64,000 bases of DNA from Cyclobacterium sp. 1_MG-2023 (GCF_030546805.1 NZ_JAUOPC010000006.1:124001-188000); one strand, 5' to 3'; numbered from the stretch's first letter, positions 1 to 9,090 are shown. Notes: generated from the letters alone by a model not told the origin. A program made the numbers and translations.

Positions 1-1
1 A

Positions 2-1066
2 GAGAATCAGGCCATTTATTCCATAAGCAGAAATGTATTTAACGAACTGCTAATGGATGAAGCTGAAGCACTGGGTACAAAGATTTATTTTAACCACAAA
101 GTGGAAAATGTCAATGTCTCTAAGCGAGAAGTGGAATTTTGCCTTAAAGATGGCTCAGAAACACGGATGACTTCAGATGTGCTAATTGGTTCTGATGGTT
201 CCTACTCTGCACTAAGAAATGCCTTCCAAAGCCAAGTAAGATTTAATTTTTACCAAAAATTTATCTCTCACGGCTATAAGGAATTACACATTCCACCTAC
301 TGCTGCCGGAGATTTTGCACTGGACCCCAATGCCCTTCATATTTGGCCAAGGGGAAAGTTCATGCTCATAGCTTTGCCTAATTTGGACAAGTCTTTTACC
401 TGTACCCTGTTTTTGCCTTTTGAAGGTTATAAAGTTAGCTTTGAAAACATCTATGATGACAAGGATATCAATCTAATTTTTAAAACTTACTTCAATGACG
501 CCTTTGATTTGATGCCTAATCTGTTGGCTGATTTCAAAAACAATCCTACTTCCGCCCTTATCAATACAGAGTGCTATCCATGGACTGAAAACAACGCCTT
601 GCTCATAGGGGATGCGGCCCATGCCATGGTTCCTTTCTATGGACAAGGCATGAACTGTGGATTTGAAGATTGTTTTATTTTGGACAACCTTATCGAGAAA
701 TACGGTACTTCCTCTTGGGATTTGGTCTTCGAAAAATTTCAGAAAACAAGGAAACCGGATACCGATGCCATCTGCCAGCTGGCCATGGATAATTTCAAAG
801 AGATGAGTGACAACATTGCTGATCCTAAATTTCTGATACGGAAAAAAATTGAAGCCAAACTGCATGAATTGTATCCCAAAGAATGGCAACCCCTGTACAG
901 CATGGTAACTTTTTCTAATATGCGCTATTCGGAGGCTTATGCCATTGGTAAACTCCAGGAAAAAGTGATGGATGAGGTAATGAAGGACCCGGATGTCCCC
1001 AAAAACTGGAATGATTTAGACTATGCCGCCATAGTAGAAAAAGTGGAAACTTCCGGAGCGGTGTAG
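2..1066 (+). CDS. kmo: Kynurenine 3-monooxygenase, C-terminal part (5' end outside window)
   Basis: FAD- and NADPH-dependent hydroxylase that converts L-kynurenine to 3-hydroxykynurenine in tryptophan breakdown. The reading frame is open from base 2, so the gene starts upstream and lacks its N-terminal FAD Rossmann motif here. What remains shows the family segment QAIYSISRNVFNELLMDEAE, then SDVLIGSDGSYSALR, and the second flavin motif LLIGDAAHAMVPFYGQGMN followed by GFEDCFILD, the wording typical of KMO rather than other aromatic hydroxylases. The C-terminus is complete and stops 1 nt before the convergent deaminase gene. The internal ATG at 53 is not the real start. Other kynurenine-pathway genes are not visible in the window. 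Confidence 0.9.
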   Translation, partial: ENQAIYSISRNVFNELLMDEAEALGTKIYFNHKVENVNVSKREVEFCLKDGSETRMTSDVLIGSDGSYSALRNAFQSQVRFNFYQKFISHGYKELHIPPTAAGDFALDPNALHIWPRGKFMLIALPNLDKSFTCTLFLPFEGYKVSFENIYDDKDINLIFKTYFNDAFDLMPNLLADFKNNPTSALINTECYPWTENNALLIGDAAHAMVPFYGQGMNCGFEDCFILDNLIEKYGTSSWDLVFEKFQKTRKPDTDAICQLAMDNFKEMSDNIADPKFLIRKKIEAKLHELYPKEWQPLYSMVTFSNMRYSEAYAIGKLQEKVMDEVMKDPDVPKNWNDLDYAAIVEKVETSGAV

Positions 1067-1067
1067 G

Positions 1068-1991
1068 TCAAAGCTTGATGCCGAGTCTTTGCTCAAATCC
1101 TCGGATACCTTGTAATCCTCCGGTATGCAGAACCAATATTTTACTTCCTTTAGGGAAATAATCTTTCTGAATCATGTCAAAAAGGCCAAATACCATCTTA
1201 CCTGTATAGACAGGCTCAAGTGGTAGATTGGCCTTTGTTTTTATTTCCTGTATAAATGAAACCAAGTTTGGCTTGTGTTTAGCGTATCCTCCAAAGTGAT
1301 AGGTTGTCTGAATTTTATACGCACATTTGGGCTGAATCCCATATTTGCGAAGCAACTGATCCACCTCAGAAATTATAAAATCACCTTTCAAAGAAGAAAA
1401 TCCAATAAGCTTTTGATTGGGTCTGGCACTTGCCAAGAGCCCTGCAAATGTACCTCCGGTCCCAATAGGACAAGTAATAAAATCCATCGTCAAATCCTTG
1501 TCCTCCAAAATTTCTTGGGTTCCTTTTATGGCCAGGGCATTGGTTCCTCCCTCAGGAATCAAATAAAACGCTCCAAATTTATCTTCCAAGCTTTTTAGCA
1601 GGGAAGAACTGTCTTTTTGCCTGTATTCTTCCCTAGACATTGGGTGCAATTCCATCCCTTGATTCAGGGCATCTTCCAAGGTTGGATTAAGTGGAGTGAT
1701 TAGTTCACCTCTAATGACTCCTATGGCCTTCAACCCATTTGCAGAAGCCGCCAATGCGGTAGCATGAATATGGTTGGAATAAGCCCCTCCAAAGGTCAAT
1801 ACTTGTGAAAGCCCCGATTTCTTCGCCGCTTCAAGGTTATAATGTAGTTTATAAAATTTGTTACCTTGAACATCTGGATGAAGTAAATCCAGTCTTTTAA
1901 CAATTACTTCTAAGCCCTTTTCATTGATTAACGGGTCGTGAAGTTGCTGATATATGGCAGGTTTTAACGCAGTCAAAATAAATTTATCCAA
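1068..1991 (-). CDS. PLP-dependent deaminase, ACC deaminase / D-cysteine desulfhydrase family
   Basis: Soluble fold-type II PLP enzyme of 307 residues. The PLP-lysine segment is QGNKFYKLHYNLEAAKKSG, followed by the LTFGGAYSNH motif characteristic of 1-aminocyclopropane-1-carboxylate deaminase and D-cysteine desulfhydrase homologues. A glycine-rich phosphate-binding segment CPIGTGGTFAG lies mid-protein, and LHTGGLQG lies near the C-terminus. The family can release ammonia from ACC, or sulfide and pyruvate from D-cysteine. The sequence alone does not decide the substrate, and in Bacteroidota D-cysteine or a related D-amino acid is at least as likely as ACC. It is convergent with kmo (1 nt between stops) and divergent from rluD. 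Confidence 0.8.
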   Translation of the reverse strand: MDKFILTALKPAIYQQLHDPLINEKGLEVIVKRLDLLHPDVQGNKFYKLHYNLEAAKKSGLSQVLTFGGAYSNHIHATALAASANGLKAIGVIRGELITPLNPTLEDALNQGMELHPMSREEYRQKDSSSLLKSLEDKFGAFYLIPEGGTNALAIKGTQEILEDKDLTMDFITCPIGTGGTFAGLLASARPNQKLIGFSSLKGDFIISEVDQLLRKYGIQPKCAYKIQTTYHFGGYAKHKPNLVSFIQEIKTKANLPLEPVYTGKMVFGLFDMIQKDYFPKGSKILVLHTGGLQGIRGFEQRLGIKL

Positions 1992-2031
1992 TGATTTTAA
2001 GTCAAAACTCTAATTGTTTTTGATCAAATCC

Positions 2032-2039
2032 TAATTTTG
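2032..2039 (+). promoter_or_regulatory. Bacteroidota -7 promoter element (TAATTTTG) upstream of rluD
   Basis: Exact match to the TAnnTTTG -7 consensus of the Bacteroidota housekeeping sigma factor. It ends only 4 nt before the rluD ATG at 2044, so a transcript from it would have almost no 5' leader. A good TTTG -33 box at the usual 19-21 nt spacing is not seen; the TTTG at 2019 is too close. Confidence 0.45.
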
Positions 2040-2043
2040 CACC

Positions 2044-3078
2044 ATGACAGAGATCACGAATGAAGAATTACCGGAAGAGGAAAGTTTTTTCGATCACCAT
2101 GAACTTACTGTAGATCCCGGACAAAATTCGATTAGAATAGACAAATTTATTACCGATAAACTGGCCTATGCTACTAGAAATAAGGTTCAGCAAAGCATTA
2201 TTTCCGGAATAGTTAAAGTAAATGGGGAGGTAGTAAAAGCCAATTATAAAATCAAAGCAGGCGACCTGATTACCTTTGCCATGGAAAAAAGTCGCAAGGA
2301 AACAGAGGTGGTAGCGGAGGATCTTCCTTTAGACATCAGGTATGAAGATGACCACCTAATGGTAGTTTATAAACCTGCAGGTATGGTGGTGCATCCTGCA
2401 CATGGGAACTGGACCGGCACCTTAGTCAATGCATTGGCATTCTATTTTAAAAATCTCCCGGAATTACCCGGGAATTCAGGACGGCCGGGTTTGGTACACA
2501 GGATAGACAAAGACACCAGTGGACTCTTGGTAATTGCTAAATCCGAAAGGGCCATGACTCATCTTGCCAAGCAGTTTTTTGATCATTCTATATCAAGAAC
2601 CTATGTGGCCTTGGTCTGGGGAGAACCGGCAGATGATGAAGGAACAATCAATGTACCTATAGGTCGGGGAGTTAAGGACCGAAAAGTGATGCAGGCATAT
2701 CCTGAAGGTGATGCGGGAAAGTCGGCCATCACTCACTGGAAAGTTATCAAAAGACTGCGGTATGTCAGCCTTTTAAGCTGTGAGCTAGAAACCGGGAGGA
2801 CACACCAAATTCGAGCACATATGAAATACATCGGCCACCCGCTGTTTAATGATGCCATGTATGGAGGAGATCAAATTCGAAAAGGAACCCAATATTCAAA
2901 GTACAAATCTTACATTCAAAATTGTTTTCAGATACTTCCCAGGCAGGCACTACATGCCAAATCTTTGGGTTTTATTCACCCGATAAGTGGAGAAGAATTG
3001 TATTTTGAAGGGGAAATACCGGAGGACATGTTAACGGTCATCGAAAAGTGGGAAAATTATGTGAAATTTGAAAAATAG
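2044..3078 (+). CDS. rluD: RluA/RluD-family 23S rRNA pseudouridine synthase
   Basis: Isomerises specific uridines in rRNA, in E. coli RluD U1911, U1915 and U1917 of helix 69 of 23S rRNA. The 344-residue protein begins with an S4 RNA-binding domain (about residues 25-95, with RIDKFITDKL and SGIVKVNGEVVKANYKIKAGD). The catalytic domain carries the motif GLVHRIDKDTSGLLVIAK, in which the Asp of HRID is the nucleophile, and the late motif GRTHQIRAHMKYIGHPL. Length and S4 plus catalytic order fit RluD. The ATG at 2044 follows a perfect -7 element by 4 nt, suggesting a leaderless mRNA. The gene is divergent from the PLP deaminase. Confidence 0.88.
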   Translation: MTEITNEELPEEESFFDHHELTVDPGQNSIRIDKFITDKLAYATRNKVQQSIISGIVKVNGEVVKANYKIKAGDLITFAMEKSRKETEVVAEDLPLDIRYEDDHLMVVYKPAGMVVHPAHGNWTGTLVNALAFYFKNLPELPGNSGRPGLVHRIDKDTSGLLVIAKSERAMTHLAKQFFDHSISRTYVALVWGEPADDEGTINVPIGRGVKDRKVMQAYPEGDAGKSAITHWKVIKRLRYVSLLSCELETGRTHQIRAHMKYIGHPLFNDAMYGGDQIRKGTQYSKYKSYIQNCFQILPRQALHAKSLGFIHPISGEELYFEGEIPEDMLTVIEKWENYVKFEK

Positions 3079-3294
3079 CCAATTATCGAATCCCTAAAAC
3101 CGGCAATATAATAGGACCTATAATTTTCAATACCATTTAAATTAAGGTTATTTTTTACTGATATTATAATTTTTTAATATTTCTAATGATAATATTTTCT
3201 AAATCTCTACGATTTATTACATTTGCTATATCAAAATATAATTCGGTTTCCGCTCTGGAAAAGCGAAGTCATTTTTGATAAAGTTTTCAAACAC

Positions 3295-3435
3295 TGTAGG
3301 GTGTTGAAATTGGCAGACATGCCCTCCTGTCTCGGGGGTGAGGAAACCGGTTTATCCGGCGTATTGGACAAAGCACACATCGAGCTCAATGTGTTGCCTA
3401 ACAACCTCGTGGAGGTTCGAATCCTTCTCCTACAG
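3295..3435 (+). tRNA. Unusual tRNA-like RNA: GUC anticodon, class II frame, very long branched variable domain
   Basis: The sequence folds as a tRNA of 141 nt. The acceptor stem is 3295-3301 with 3428-3434 (7 bp, one G-U). The D-arm keeps AATTGGCAGA around 3308-3317. The anticodon stem is 3322-3326 with 3334-3338, its loop is CTGTCTC with anticodon GTC at 3329-3331, and the T-arm GGAGG-TTCGAAT-CCTTC is at 3411-3427. The base after the acceptor is G (3435), and no CCA is encoded. The loop differs from a usual tRNA-Asp loop (CTGTCAC) only at position 37, where U is very unusual. The D-arm looks like tRNA-Leu/Ser. About 70 nt fill the variable region: a closing stem 3339-3343/3405-3409 and two inner hairpins (3347-3350/3356-3359 and 3373-3380/3389-3397). 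A strong terminator follows. It could be a decayed tRNA, a specialised tRNA or a regulatory tRNA-like RNA. Confidence 0.6.
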
Positions 3436-3446
3436 CATTTATACCC

Positions 3447-3496
3447 AAGCCGGTGAATATATTCAAACATATATCCACCGGCTTTTTTATTTTTAG
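3447..3496 (+). terminator. Rho-independent terminator of the tRNA-like gene
   Basis: Stem AAGCCGGTG (3447-3455) pairs with CACCGGCTT (3476-3484), with an additional inner ATATAT/ATATAT stem, followed by a T-rich run through 3496. It lies 11 nt past the tRNA-like 3' end, which argues that the RNA is a separate transcription unit. Confidence 0.85.
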
Positions 3497-3567
3497 TAGC
3501 TCAAATTTTTCTTTTAGCGGTCTTTCTTAAACATTTTCCTCTTTATTTTGTATTCTTGATCTGAAAA

Positions 3568-6500
3568 ATGAGTGGAGAAGAATTAGATATCAAAAAATCT
3601 GGAAGAAAAAGAAAGCGATTTCTGAAAATCATTTCAGTTCTCGCCTTTCTTGCTATCTCTACCCATTTCATTCTTTTTTTCGCAGCTGACTGGTTATTTA
3701 GAGAATATATACAGCAACAGGTAGAGAAAGTTTCAAAAGGCAAATACGCTGTAGACTTTGAAAGGGTGTACCTTTCCTTGTTTCAGCGTGGTCTTTTTGT
3801 CGAAAAGTTTCAACTTGTACCAACAGACCCCACAATTTTTGACGCCCTAAAAATCCCCTATTACAAAATTTCAGTAGATCAATTGGATATATTGGGCCTA
3901 AACTTCATAGGTGAAGATGGCAAGTTAACAGCTGATGAACTACGCTTGACAGCTCCCATGATCCAGGCCAAACAACAATTGGAACTTACTGAGAACAAAG
4001 AATTCAGCCCTCTAAAACAACTTGAATTCGAAATAAAGAAATCACTTAATGGTTCCTTAAAGGAGATTTTTATCAATGATTTTTACATCGATCAGGCCAA
4101 TTTTTTAATAGAAAATTTCCTAAGTCAAAAATCCATTGCTGCCCAAAACACCAACCTATACCTCAAAAACATACATCTCATTGGGGGAGAGGAAGAGAAT
4201 GTTCCTTTTGGCATCGAGGGCTTTCAATTGGATTTTGATGACTTTGAGGTTTCATTAGCAGATAGCGTTCATAAGGTCATGGCCGAAAAGGTAGCCGTAT
4301 CTTCTCTGGACAAGCAAATATTGGCGAGCAAGGTAAGGGTTACCCCCAATTTGGAAAAAGCAGCCGACGTCTACTATGAAATATTTTTGGAAAAGCTAGC
4401 CTTGACAGATGCTGACATCATGGAGATGTTCCAAACGTCAAAAGTTGCCATTGGCGACCTCAATCTTAATGCACCGCATATCGTTTTGTATACGGACAGG
4501 AATGCGATGGATGAGGAAGCAAGAACCACAGACATGTACGACCTGGTGGAAGATTTACTGGAGTCGATCACCATAAAAGCTTTGACCATTGACGATGGAG
4601 AGTTCTTGCAAAGGGGCGTTCATAACCCCAATAAGAACCGAATTGAAGCAGATGAAATCCAATTTTCTTTGGAAGAAGTATACCTGGGACAAGACGAGGA
4701 GCTTAAAAAAGATAATTTTTTATATGCTAGAAATGCAACATTAGAAATTGATCGGGCAAGAATAGCCTTGGCAGACGGGGTGCATTGGATTTCAGGACAC
4801 AATATTTACCTGTCTACTTTAGATGACAAGGTTAAGATCAATGAAATAGAACTTAATCCGGAAGTGGATGAAGACAGCCTTGCGGAAGCTTCCCTTTTTG
4901 AAATAAAAGTACCACTGCTGGAATTTGCCAATGCAAATCTGAGAAAAGTCTACAATGAAAACATCATTGACATAGGGGAGTTGCTAATAAATGCACCGGA
5001 TGTAGTGATCAAAGACATCCTTGGCAATGCTACTGCAGAAAGCAAGCCCTCCCAAATGAATGACCTACAGCAATTAACCAAAGGTTTTTTTAAAGCTGTA
5101 TATGTCCAGAAATTAGAAGTGGAAAATGGTAGCCTTGTACTAGACAATCACCTCAGAGTAAGGCAAGACAGCTTGGCTTTTGGGAAAATAAACTTTCTGC
5201 TAGAGAATTTTCAGCTGGATGATAAATACATGTCAGATACTTCTTTGAGGATTTTTCTGGCCGACAACCTTAGGCTTGAGATTGAAGACTATGCCCTTAA
5301 GTTGTCAGATAACCTGCATCTTTTTGTAGCAGACAAAATATTAATTGATACCAAAAAGGATCTATTGCATGTGGATGGGTTTAAACTTAAACCCTTCTCC
5401 CCTGAAGCCGTACTTCCCTTGCTGGATAAATATGGCAGAACAACCGTTTTGGATATCGAGATACCGGAATTTTCTGCTACCGGAGTGGATATCAACCAAG
5501 CTTATTTTCAAAACAAGTTATTTATCAATCATATTGACATCCCCAGCCCAATCATCCATTGGACAAAATACATCCCCAAAGAAAATGACAAGCAAGAAAA
5601 ACTAAAACGTGGAGATGTATTGGATTTGATAACCAGCTATTTCAAAGTTATCAGTATTGACTCTTTGAGCACCGAAAATGGTACTTTCAACTATGAAAAC
5701 TTTGCCAATGAACAGTTCAGGTCCTTCGCCGAGAATAACATCTCAGTAAAAATCAGGAATTTTTACCTGGACGAAAAGATAAACCCTGCAGCTAACAGGA
5801 CCTTGTTTTCAGATGAAGTAGATGTCAACCTTAACAATTATCTATTCAACTTGGCCAATGGAAAATACAGCATTGTGGCCGGCCGAATCGGCTTCAATTC
5901 TGCGCGGGAAGAAATCAATACCTTCGATGTTAAGTTAATGCCCAATAAAGACCTCGAATCAAAGGTCAGTATTGAGGCGAGTTTTCCCGATTTAAGCTTT
6001 AGTGGAGTAGACCTGGAAGCCTTTTTGTTTGACAACACCTTGGCATTGACCAAACTTCGGTTTTCAGATGCTGAAGTGAATTTGTCCATCAACCGGGCCT
6101 TTAACAAAGAAGAAGACAAGCCAAATGAGGAAAAAAAGAAAAGTAGAAACCTTCCAAAAACCATTGATGTAATCAAAATAGATTCCATTTTGGCCACCAA
6201 TGGTTCTTTTAATGTGGCGAATTACCAGAATGGAAATGATTTACAATTGATCAATACCGGAATCAACATAGCCATAGCAGACTTTCTGCTTGATTCTACC
6301 AGGTTATCGAATGGAGACATTGCCAGCTTCTTTTCGACCATGGCTTTGGATGTAGACAATTTTTCTCTGGCACTTAAGGACAGTGTTCATACAGTCACTT
6401 TTTCAAAAATTCAACTTGACTCTCGGAAGGAAGAAATATTGATAGAGAATGTGAATGTGGTGCCTAAAGAAGCCCCTGAAAATCTGCAAGGCCCAATAAT

Positions 6501-7902
6501 TAAAGCACATATTCCCCAGATCAGCATCAATACCCGCTCCCTTACAAGTTTTCAAAAAACCGGAGAGCTTGATGTATCCCTTTTGCGATTAACAGATCCT
6601 GAGGTAAACCTCTACCTAAGCAAAAATGAACCCCCTATTGAATTACCTAATGGGCAGGGAAAGGAAGTGAGCCGCAAAATATTGGAAAGTATCCTGATCA
6701 GGAATTTCAAACTCAATGGTGGAAGTTTTGCCCTAATAGACAAGTCAGACACCATCCCTAATAGGGCCTTTAAAAACCTAAGGCTTATTCTCAGTGACCT
6801 GAATTTTGACTTTACACAAAAACAACAATTCAATTCTGACTTCTTTTTCAATGAAGATTTCCGTTTTGAGTTCAAGGACTATGAACTGAATTTACCGGAC
6901 AGCTTGAATAAAGTAAGCATTGGTAAATTAATGGTTTCTAAGGACAAATTGATCCTTAATGAAGTTCGGTTTTTACCTAGGGTAGGGCGGTTTGCCTATG
7001 CACGGGCAGTAGGAAAGCAAACGGATGTAATGGAATTGTATGTGCCAAAAATCATTATAGAAGGCTTAAACCTAAAACGGTTTATTGCTGAAGAGAAGAT
7101 TGAAGCCCTTAGCATGACCTTGGAAATGCCACAGTTGGAAGTTTTTAGAGACAAAAGAATTGAAGAGGACACCACAGTGGTCAAGATGATGCCTCAGCAG
7201 TTGATGGAGCTATCCAAGCAGATCATCGAGTTGGACACCTTAATTGTAAAAGAGGGCATGCTTACTTATACAGAGTTTCCAATCAAAGGAATGGTCCCGG
7301 GTGAGATTACTTTTGATCAGTTCAATGCCAAAATGTACCCTTTTAGATTGGGGGAATTTGGAGAAGACAGGAAAAATCCCGAGGTGGAAGCCGATTTTAG
7401 AATCAACAAGGTGGCTCCGATAAAGGCAAAAGTTCAAATGGAATTTGAAGACCCTTACCCTATTACAGTGGAGGCAGAGGTAGGTGCTTTTGACCTTCCT
7501 TCCATCAACTCCATATTGGCTACCAATGCTTTTATTACGGTAAAAAGAGGCAAGGTAAGGGAGGGAAAATGGCATTTTGTGGTGGATAAAAATGAAGCAA
7601 TCGGGGAGATGACCTTAAAATACAACAAGCTTAAAGTGCAGCTTTTGGATGAGCGTACCTTAAAAGATGCCGGAGGAAGAAAAGGAATTTTAACTTTTGT
7701 CATCAATGCTTTGGCTTTAAGAAAAAACAATCCAAGGCCTATTTTTAACCGACTGGTAAGCTCTCCAATCTATGTGGAAAGGATTCCTTATAAATTTGTT
7801 TTCAATTATATGTGGAAGGCTACTTTTTCAGGATTAATGGGCAGTTCAGGATTAATGCAACCCAAAATTCCCAAGAAAGAAGAGGAAGAAGATAGCTTAT
7901 AG
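3568..7902 (+). CDS. Large AsmA-like / bridge-like envelope protein made of about 176-residue repeats
   Basis: 1444 residues with a basic N-terminus (RKRKR), one membrane segment at about residues 19-41, and a long part predicted to lie in the periplasm. This fits the AsmA/TamB/YhdP superfamily, whose members form long beta grooves thought to carry phospholipids between membranes; the assignment is by architecture, not by a specific motif. Two motifs recur regularly. A turn of the type [EN]NG[ST]F lies near residues 169, 341, 518, 702, 877, 1050 and 1228. A motif of the type D(Y/F)xLxLxDSxHxV lies near 224, 398, 574, 757, 931 and 1105. The spacing is 172-184 residues, so about seven units are present. 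The C-terminus (IYVERIPYKFVFNYMWKATFSG) is followed by an acidic tail. The gene stands alone before pheS, and its role in lipid transport is inferred. Confidence 0.6.
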   Translation: MSGEELDIKKSGRKRKRFLKIISVLAFLAISTHFILFFAADWLFREYIQQQVEKVSKGKYAVDFERVYLSLFQRGLFVEKFQLVPTDPTIFDALKIPYYKISVDQLDILGLNFIGEDGKLTADELRLTAPMIQAKQQLELTENKEFSPLKQLEFEIKKSLNGSLKEIFINDFYIDQANFLIENFLSQKSIAAQNTNLYLKNIHLIGGEEENVPFGIEGFQLDFDDFEVSLADSVHKVMAEKVAVSSLDKQILASKVRVTPNLEKAADVYYEIFLEKLALTDADIMEMFQTSKVAIGDLNLNAPHIVLYTDRNAMDEEARTTDMYDLVEDLLESITIKALTIDDGEFLQRGVHNPNKNRIEADEIQFSLEEVYLGQDEELKKDNFLYARNATLEIDRARIALADGVHWISGHNIYLSTLDDKVKINEIELNPEVDEDSLAEASLFEIKVPLLEFANANLRKVYNENIIDIGELLINAPDVVIKDILGNATAESKPSQMNDLQQLTKGFFKAVYVQKLEVENGSLVLDNHLRVRQDSLAFGKINFLLENFQLDDKYMSDTSLRIFLADNLRLEIEDYALKLSDNLHLFVADKILIDTKKDLLHVDGFKLKPFSPEAVLPLLDKYGRTTVLDIEIPEFSATGVDINQAYFQNKLFINHIDIPSPIIHWTKYIPKENDKQEKLKRGDVLDLITSYFKVISIDSLSTENGTFNYENFANEQFRSFAENNISVKIRNFYLDEKINPAANRTLFSDEVDVNLNNYLFNLANGKYSIVAGRIGFNSAREEINTFDVKLMPNKDLESKVSIEASFPDLSFSGVDLEAFLFDNTLALTKLRFSDAEVNLSINRAFNKEEDKPNEEKKKSRNLPKTIDVIKIDSILATNGSFNVANYQNGNDLQLINTGINIAIADFLLDSTRLSNGDIASFFSTMALDVDNFSLALKDSVHTVTFSKIQLDSRKEEILIENVNVVPKEAPENLQGPIIKAHIPQISINTRSLTSFQKTGELDVSLLRLTDPEVNLYLSKNEPPIELPNGQGKEVSRKILESILIRNFKLNGGSFALIDKSDTIPNRAFKNLRLILSDLNFDFTQKQQFNSDFFFNEDFRFEFKDYELNLPDSLNKVSIGKLMVSKDKLILNEVRFLPRVGRFAYARAVGKQTDVMELYVPKIIIEGLNLKRFIAEEKIEALSMTLEMPQLEVFRDKRIEEDTTVVKMMPQQLMELSKQIIELDTLIVKEGMLTYTEFPIKGMVPGEITFDQFNAKMYPFRLGEFGEDRKNPEVEADFRINKVAPIKAKVQMEFEDPYPITVEAEVGAFDLPSINSILATNAFITVKRGKVREGKWHFVVDKNEAIGEMTLKYNKLKVQLLDERTLKDAGGRKGILTFVINALALRKNNPRPIFNRLVSSPIYVERIPYKFVFNYMWKATFSGLMGSSGLMQPKIPKKEEEEDSL

Positions 7903-7957
7903 TAGAAAGAATCCTTTTTAGCTCTTTTAAAAGATAGGTGGCCTCAAAAAATTATTT

Positions 7958-7965
7958 TAGATTTG
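7958..7965 (+). promoter_or_regulatory. -7 promoter element (TAGATTTG) upstream of pheS
   Basis: Exact TAnnTTTG match 13 nt before the first pheS ATG. No clear TTTG -33 box is seen at the usual spacing. The predicted 5' leader is short, about 10 nt to ATG 7979 or about 20 nt to the alternative ATG 7991. Confidence 0.4.
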
Positions 7966-7978
7966 TGGTCTTACAAAG

Positions 7979-9019
7979 ATGAATTTCCACATGCATAGTG
8001 AAAAAATAAACCAGATTAAAGCTGAATTAGCAGCAGCCAAAGCCGATTCTGCAGAAGAACTAGAAGCTTTCAGAATGAGGTTTATAAGTAAAAAGAGCAT
8101 TATAGGTGCCCTTTTTGCTGAAATGAGGAATATACCGAATGATCAGAAAAAAGCATTTGGCCAGGAAGTCAATGAAGTAAAAAACCTGGCTGAAGAAAAA
8201 TTTAAGGAATTGATCGCCCAATCTGAAAGTGGTAGCCAACAGAAAAGAGTGCTCGATCAGGACCTCACCTTGCCACCCACGGCTTGGCCTGTTGGAGGAA
8301 TTCATCCATTAACAGCCGTAAGGCAAAGAATTGTAACCATTTTTGAAAGAATAGGCTTCAACCTTTCTGAGGGACCTGAAATTGAGGACGACTGGCACAA
8401 TTTCACAGCATTAAACTTCCCGGAAAACCATCCGGCACGTGAAATGCAGGATACGTTTTTTATTGAAAAAAACCCCGACATCGCATTGCGGACCCATACC
8501 TCTTCTGTTCAAGTTAGGGTGATGGAAAATGAAGAACCTCCTATCCGGACCCTGTCACCAGGCCGTGTATTTAGAAATGAGGCAATTTCTGCCAGAGCGC
8601 ACTGTATATTTCATCAGGTGGAAGGTTTGTATGTGGATGAAAATGTCAGTTTCTCGGATTTGAAGCAGACTTTATATCATTTCGCAAAAGAGATGTTTGG
8701 GAAACATACACAGGTAAGGTTCAGGCCTTCCTATTTCCCTTTTACGGAACCAAGTGCAGAAATCGATATTTCTTGTCAACTCTGCGGGGGTAAAGGTTGC
8801 AATATTTGTAAAGGCAGTGGTTGGGTAGAAATTGGAGGTTCCGGTATGGTAGACCCCAATGTGCTTAAAAACTGTGGAATTGACCCTGAAAAATATACCG
8901 GATTTGCTTTTGGTATGGGCATAGAGCGAATTGCCATGTTGAAGTATCAAATCAATGACCTTAGGCTATTCACCGAAAATGACATTAGGTTTTTAAATCA
9001 GTTTAGAGGATTATTATAA
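7979..9019 (+). CDS. pheS: Phenylalanyl-tRNA synthetase alpha subunit
   Basis: Catalytic alpha chain of the (alpha-beta)2 class II synthetase that charges tRNA-Phe; the beta chain PheT is not in the window. The N-terminal 90 residues form the coiled-coil arm. Class II motifs follow: DDWHNFTALNFPENHPAR, RTHTSSVQVRVM, FHQVEGLYVDE, FRPSYFPFTEPSAEID, and the ATP-site motif 3 GFAFGMGIERIAML. A four-cysteine knuckle, CQLCGGKGCNICKGSGW, precedes GGSGMVDPNVL and is common in bacterial PheS. At 346 residues the length is normal. Translation could begin at ATG 7979 or at ATG 7991 (MHSEKINQIK), and the sequence does not settle which. Confidence 0.96.
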   Translation: MNFHMHSEKINQIKAELAAAKADSAEELEAFRMRFISKKSIIGALFAEMRNIPNDQKKAFGQEVNEVKNLAEEKFKELIAQSESGSQQKRVLDQDLTLPPTAWPVGGIHPLTAVRQRIVTIFERIGFNLSEGPEIEDDWHNFTALNFPENHPAREMQDTFFIEKNPDIALRTHTSSVQVRVMENEEPPIRTLSPGRVFRNEAISARAHCIFHQVEGLYVDENVSFSDLKQTLYHFAKEMFGKHTQVRFRPSYFPFTEPSAEIDISCQLCGGKGCNICKGSGWVEIGGSGMVDPNVLKNCGIDPEKYTGFAFGMGIERIAMLKYQINDLRLFTENDIRFLNQFRGLL

Positions 9020-9090
9020 CTTATCGCAAATCCTTAAACAAAGGACAAATAGGATATTAGTGAAAATTTAACATCATAAAATTTTCTGAA

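Noticed and set aside
3294-3436. tmRNA or tRNA-Sec
   Set aside because: No tag reading frame or anticodon TCA is present; the size and D-arm do not fit either. An 8-bp acceptor by including C3294-G3435 is possible but not needed.
3223-3470. Frames on both strands across the tRNA-like gene
   Set aside because: They cover the conserved tRNA arms and the terminator and have no protein-like features; the structured RNA explains the sequence better.
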